Below are positions 5,692-6,259 of a stretch of DNA of 6,259 bases, one piece after another (the stretch's first letter is position 1; every line of letters begins with the position of its first letter). Location of the stretch: NCBI GenBank assembly GCA_035544515.1, contig DATKEG010000260.1, forward strand, positions 1 to 6,259, given 5' to 3'. Under the pieces are notes generated by a model. The model worked only from the letters and a program-made list of their open reading frames with translations. It was not told the origin of the DNA and did no database searches. A program made the translations under genes and the position numbers. The DNA is from DATKEG01 sp035544515. GTDB taxonomy: Bacteria; Acidobacteriota; Vicinamibacteria; Fen-336.

Positions 5692-6259
5692 CGCCCGATC
5701 ACCAGGGGCACCCAGGGAGACCAGGCCTTGCGGCTGCCCACCTCGCGGTTGTCTCCCTCCCAGACCGCGAACGCCGCCCCCGTCTCCATGCCCCCGACCA
5801 GGCGCGGCGCGTTGACGTCGTCGGACACCATCGGGCGCGTGATGGCCACGCGCCAGATCCCGTCCGCCCACACCCCCTTGCCGAGGGCGGCCTGGTCGGG
5901 CTTCACCGTCATCGAGCCCCAGCCCTCCGCCATCTGGTCCAGCACCGGCGACGCGACGCCACGAGAGATGGGATTCTCGAGCCCGAGGGCCCCCGCGTAG
6001 GGCCGGGCATCACTGACCGACAGCACCTCGTCGGGATACAGATCCGCCCAGGCGTACGGGTAGAGGTCGCGCACGGTGGGCGGACCGTGGTCCAGGTCCT
6101 TCTGGAACGCCGCGCGCCACTGCATGATGTTCACGCGCCCGCCGGGGTTGCCCATCATGGGCGACGGCGCCTCCGGGCTGACCTCGACCGGCAGCTGCAC
6201 GGCCACCTGGTCTCCGAAGTTGTCGAGCACGACCCGGTCGGAGCGCGACGGGTCCTTCC
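5688..6259 (-). CDS. Haem b-binding gamma subunit of a type II DMSO reductase-family enzyme (EbdC-like), 5' end beyond window
   Basis: The minus frame is open from the right edge to a TGA at 5688-5690 (189 codons visible). It resembles the ethylbenzene dehydrogenase-related haem-binding domain: DRVVLDNFGDQVAVQLPVE near the start of the visible part, PSPMMGNPGG, NIMQWRAAFQKDLD, then a C-terminal jelly-roll-like end with GIWRVAITRP, GAAFAVWEGDNREVGSRKAW and SPWVPLVIG. In this family one haem b is held by Met and Lys; the Met of PMMG and a Lys such as that in FQKDL are candidates only. The subunit sits in the periplasm and passes electrons between the Fe-S beta subunit and a cytochrome c. The in-frame GTG at 6230 is not a credible start because family-like sequence (KDPSRSDR) continues upstream of it. 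Gamma followed by chaperone matches the C-D order of ebdABCD. Confidence 0.83.
   Translation of the reverse strand, partial: KDPSRSDRVVLDNFGDQVAVQLPVEVSPEAPSPMMGNPGGRVNIMQWRAAFQKDLDHGPPTVRDLYPYAWADLYPDEVLSVSDARPYAGALGLENPISRGVASPVLDQMAEGWGSMTVKPDQAALGKGVWADGIWRVAITRPMVSDDVNAPRLVGGMETGAAFAVWEGDNREVGSRKAWSPWVPLVIGR

Noticed and set aside
4507..6000. A 497-codon plus-strand frame opposite the cytochrome and chaperone genes
   Set aside because: It mirrors genes with clear CxxCH and TorD motifs and has no protein-like features of its own.
5688..6230. A complete gamma subunit starting at the GTG at 6230
   Set aside because: Family-like sequence continues upstream of the GTG to the window edge and no ribosome binding site precedes it, so the gene is 5'-truncated by the window.

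Overview
The window is GC-rich (roughly 68-70% by eye) bacterial chromosomal DNA and reads as three blocks. I see no rRNA, tRNA or CRISPR array. The exosortase-associated sugar-polymer genes, the type II DMSO-reductase-like accessory genes and the style of the small left-hand proteins fit a high-GC environmental Gram-negative (a betaproteobacterium, or a Rokubacteria/NC10-type lineage). That placement is an inference from gene content only.

Block 1 (1-1252) is a patch of broken or edge-cut genes. From the left there are the N-terminus of a ribbon-helix-helix regulator (minus strand, runs off the window), a VOC/glyoxalase-fold protein that loses its conserved C-terminal part, an N-terminal remnant of an IS21-family IstB helper ATPase (minus), and the C-terminal tail of an RND efflux transporter (plus). 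Homology breaks in mid-gene at least three times in about 1 kb. This looks like an insertion/deletion hot spot, probably linked to the IS21-type element. Bases 1014-1252 hold no convincing gene, only a weak -10-like box.

Block 2 (1253-4395, plus strand) is a tight two-gene unit: an asparagine-synthase-like amidotransferase of the exosortase A-associated type 1 kind, then 14 bp later a GT4 glycosyltransferase of the exosortase A-associated Daro_2409 kind. In known genomes both belong to the exopolysaccharide loci that accompany exosortase/PEP-CTERM protein sorting. No exosortase is visible here, and the damaged block lies directly upstream. A hairpin plus T-run overlapping the glycosyltransferase stop codon probably ends the transcript.

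Block 3 (4488-6259, minus strand, converging on block 2) is the distal part of a respiratory molybdoenzyme operon. Transcription enters from the right edge: a 5'-truncated haem b gamma subunit of the ethylbenzene-dehydrogenase/type II DMSO reductase kind, then a TorD-family assembly chaperone coupled by an ATGA overlap, then a secreted monohaem cytochrome c. The catalytic molybdopterin subunit and the Fe-S subunit should lie just beyond the right edge. The gamma subunit would carry electrons between the Fe-S subunit and the periplasmic cytochrome, and the chaperone would mature the catalytic subunit before Tat export. The substrate cannot be told from this window.
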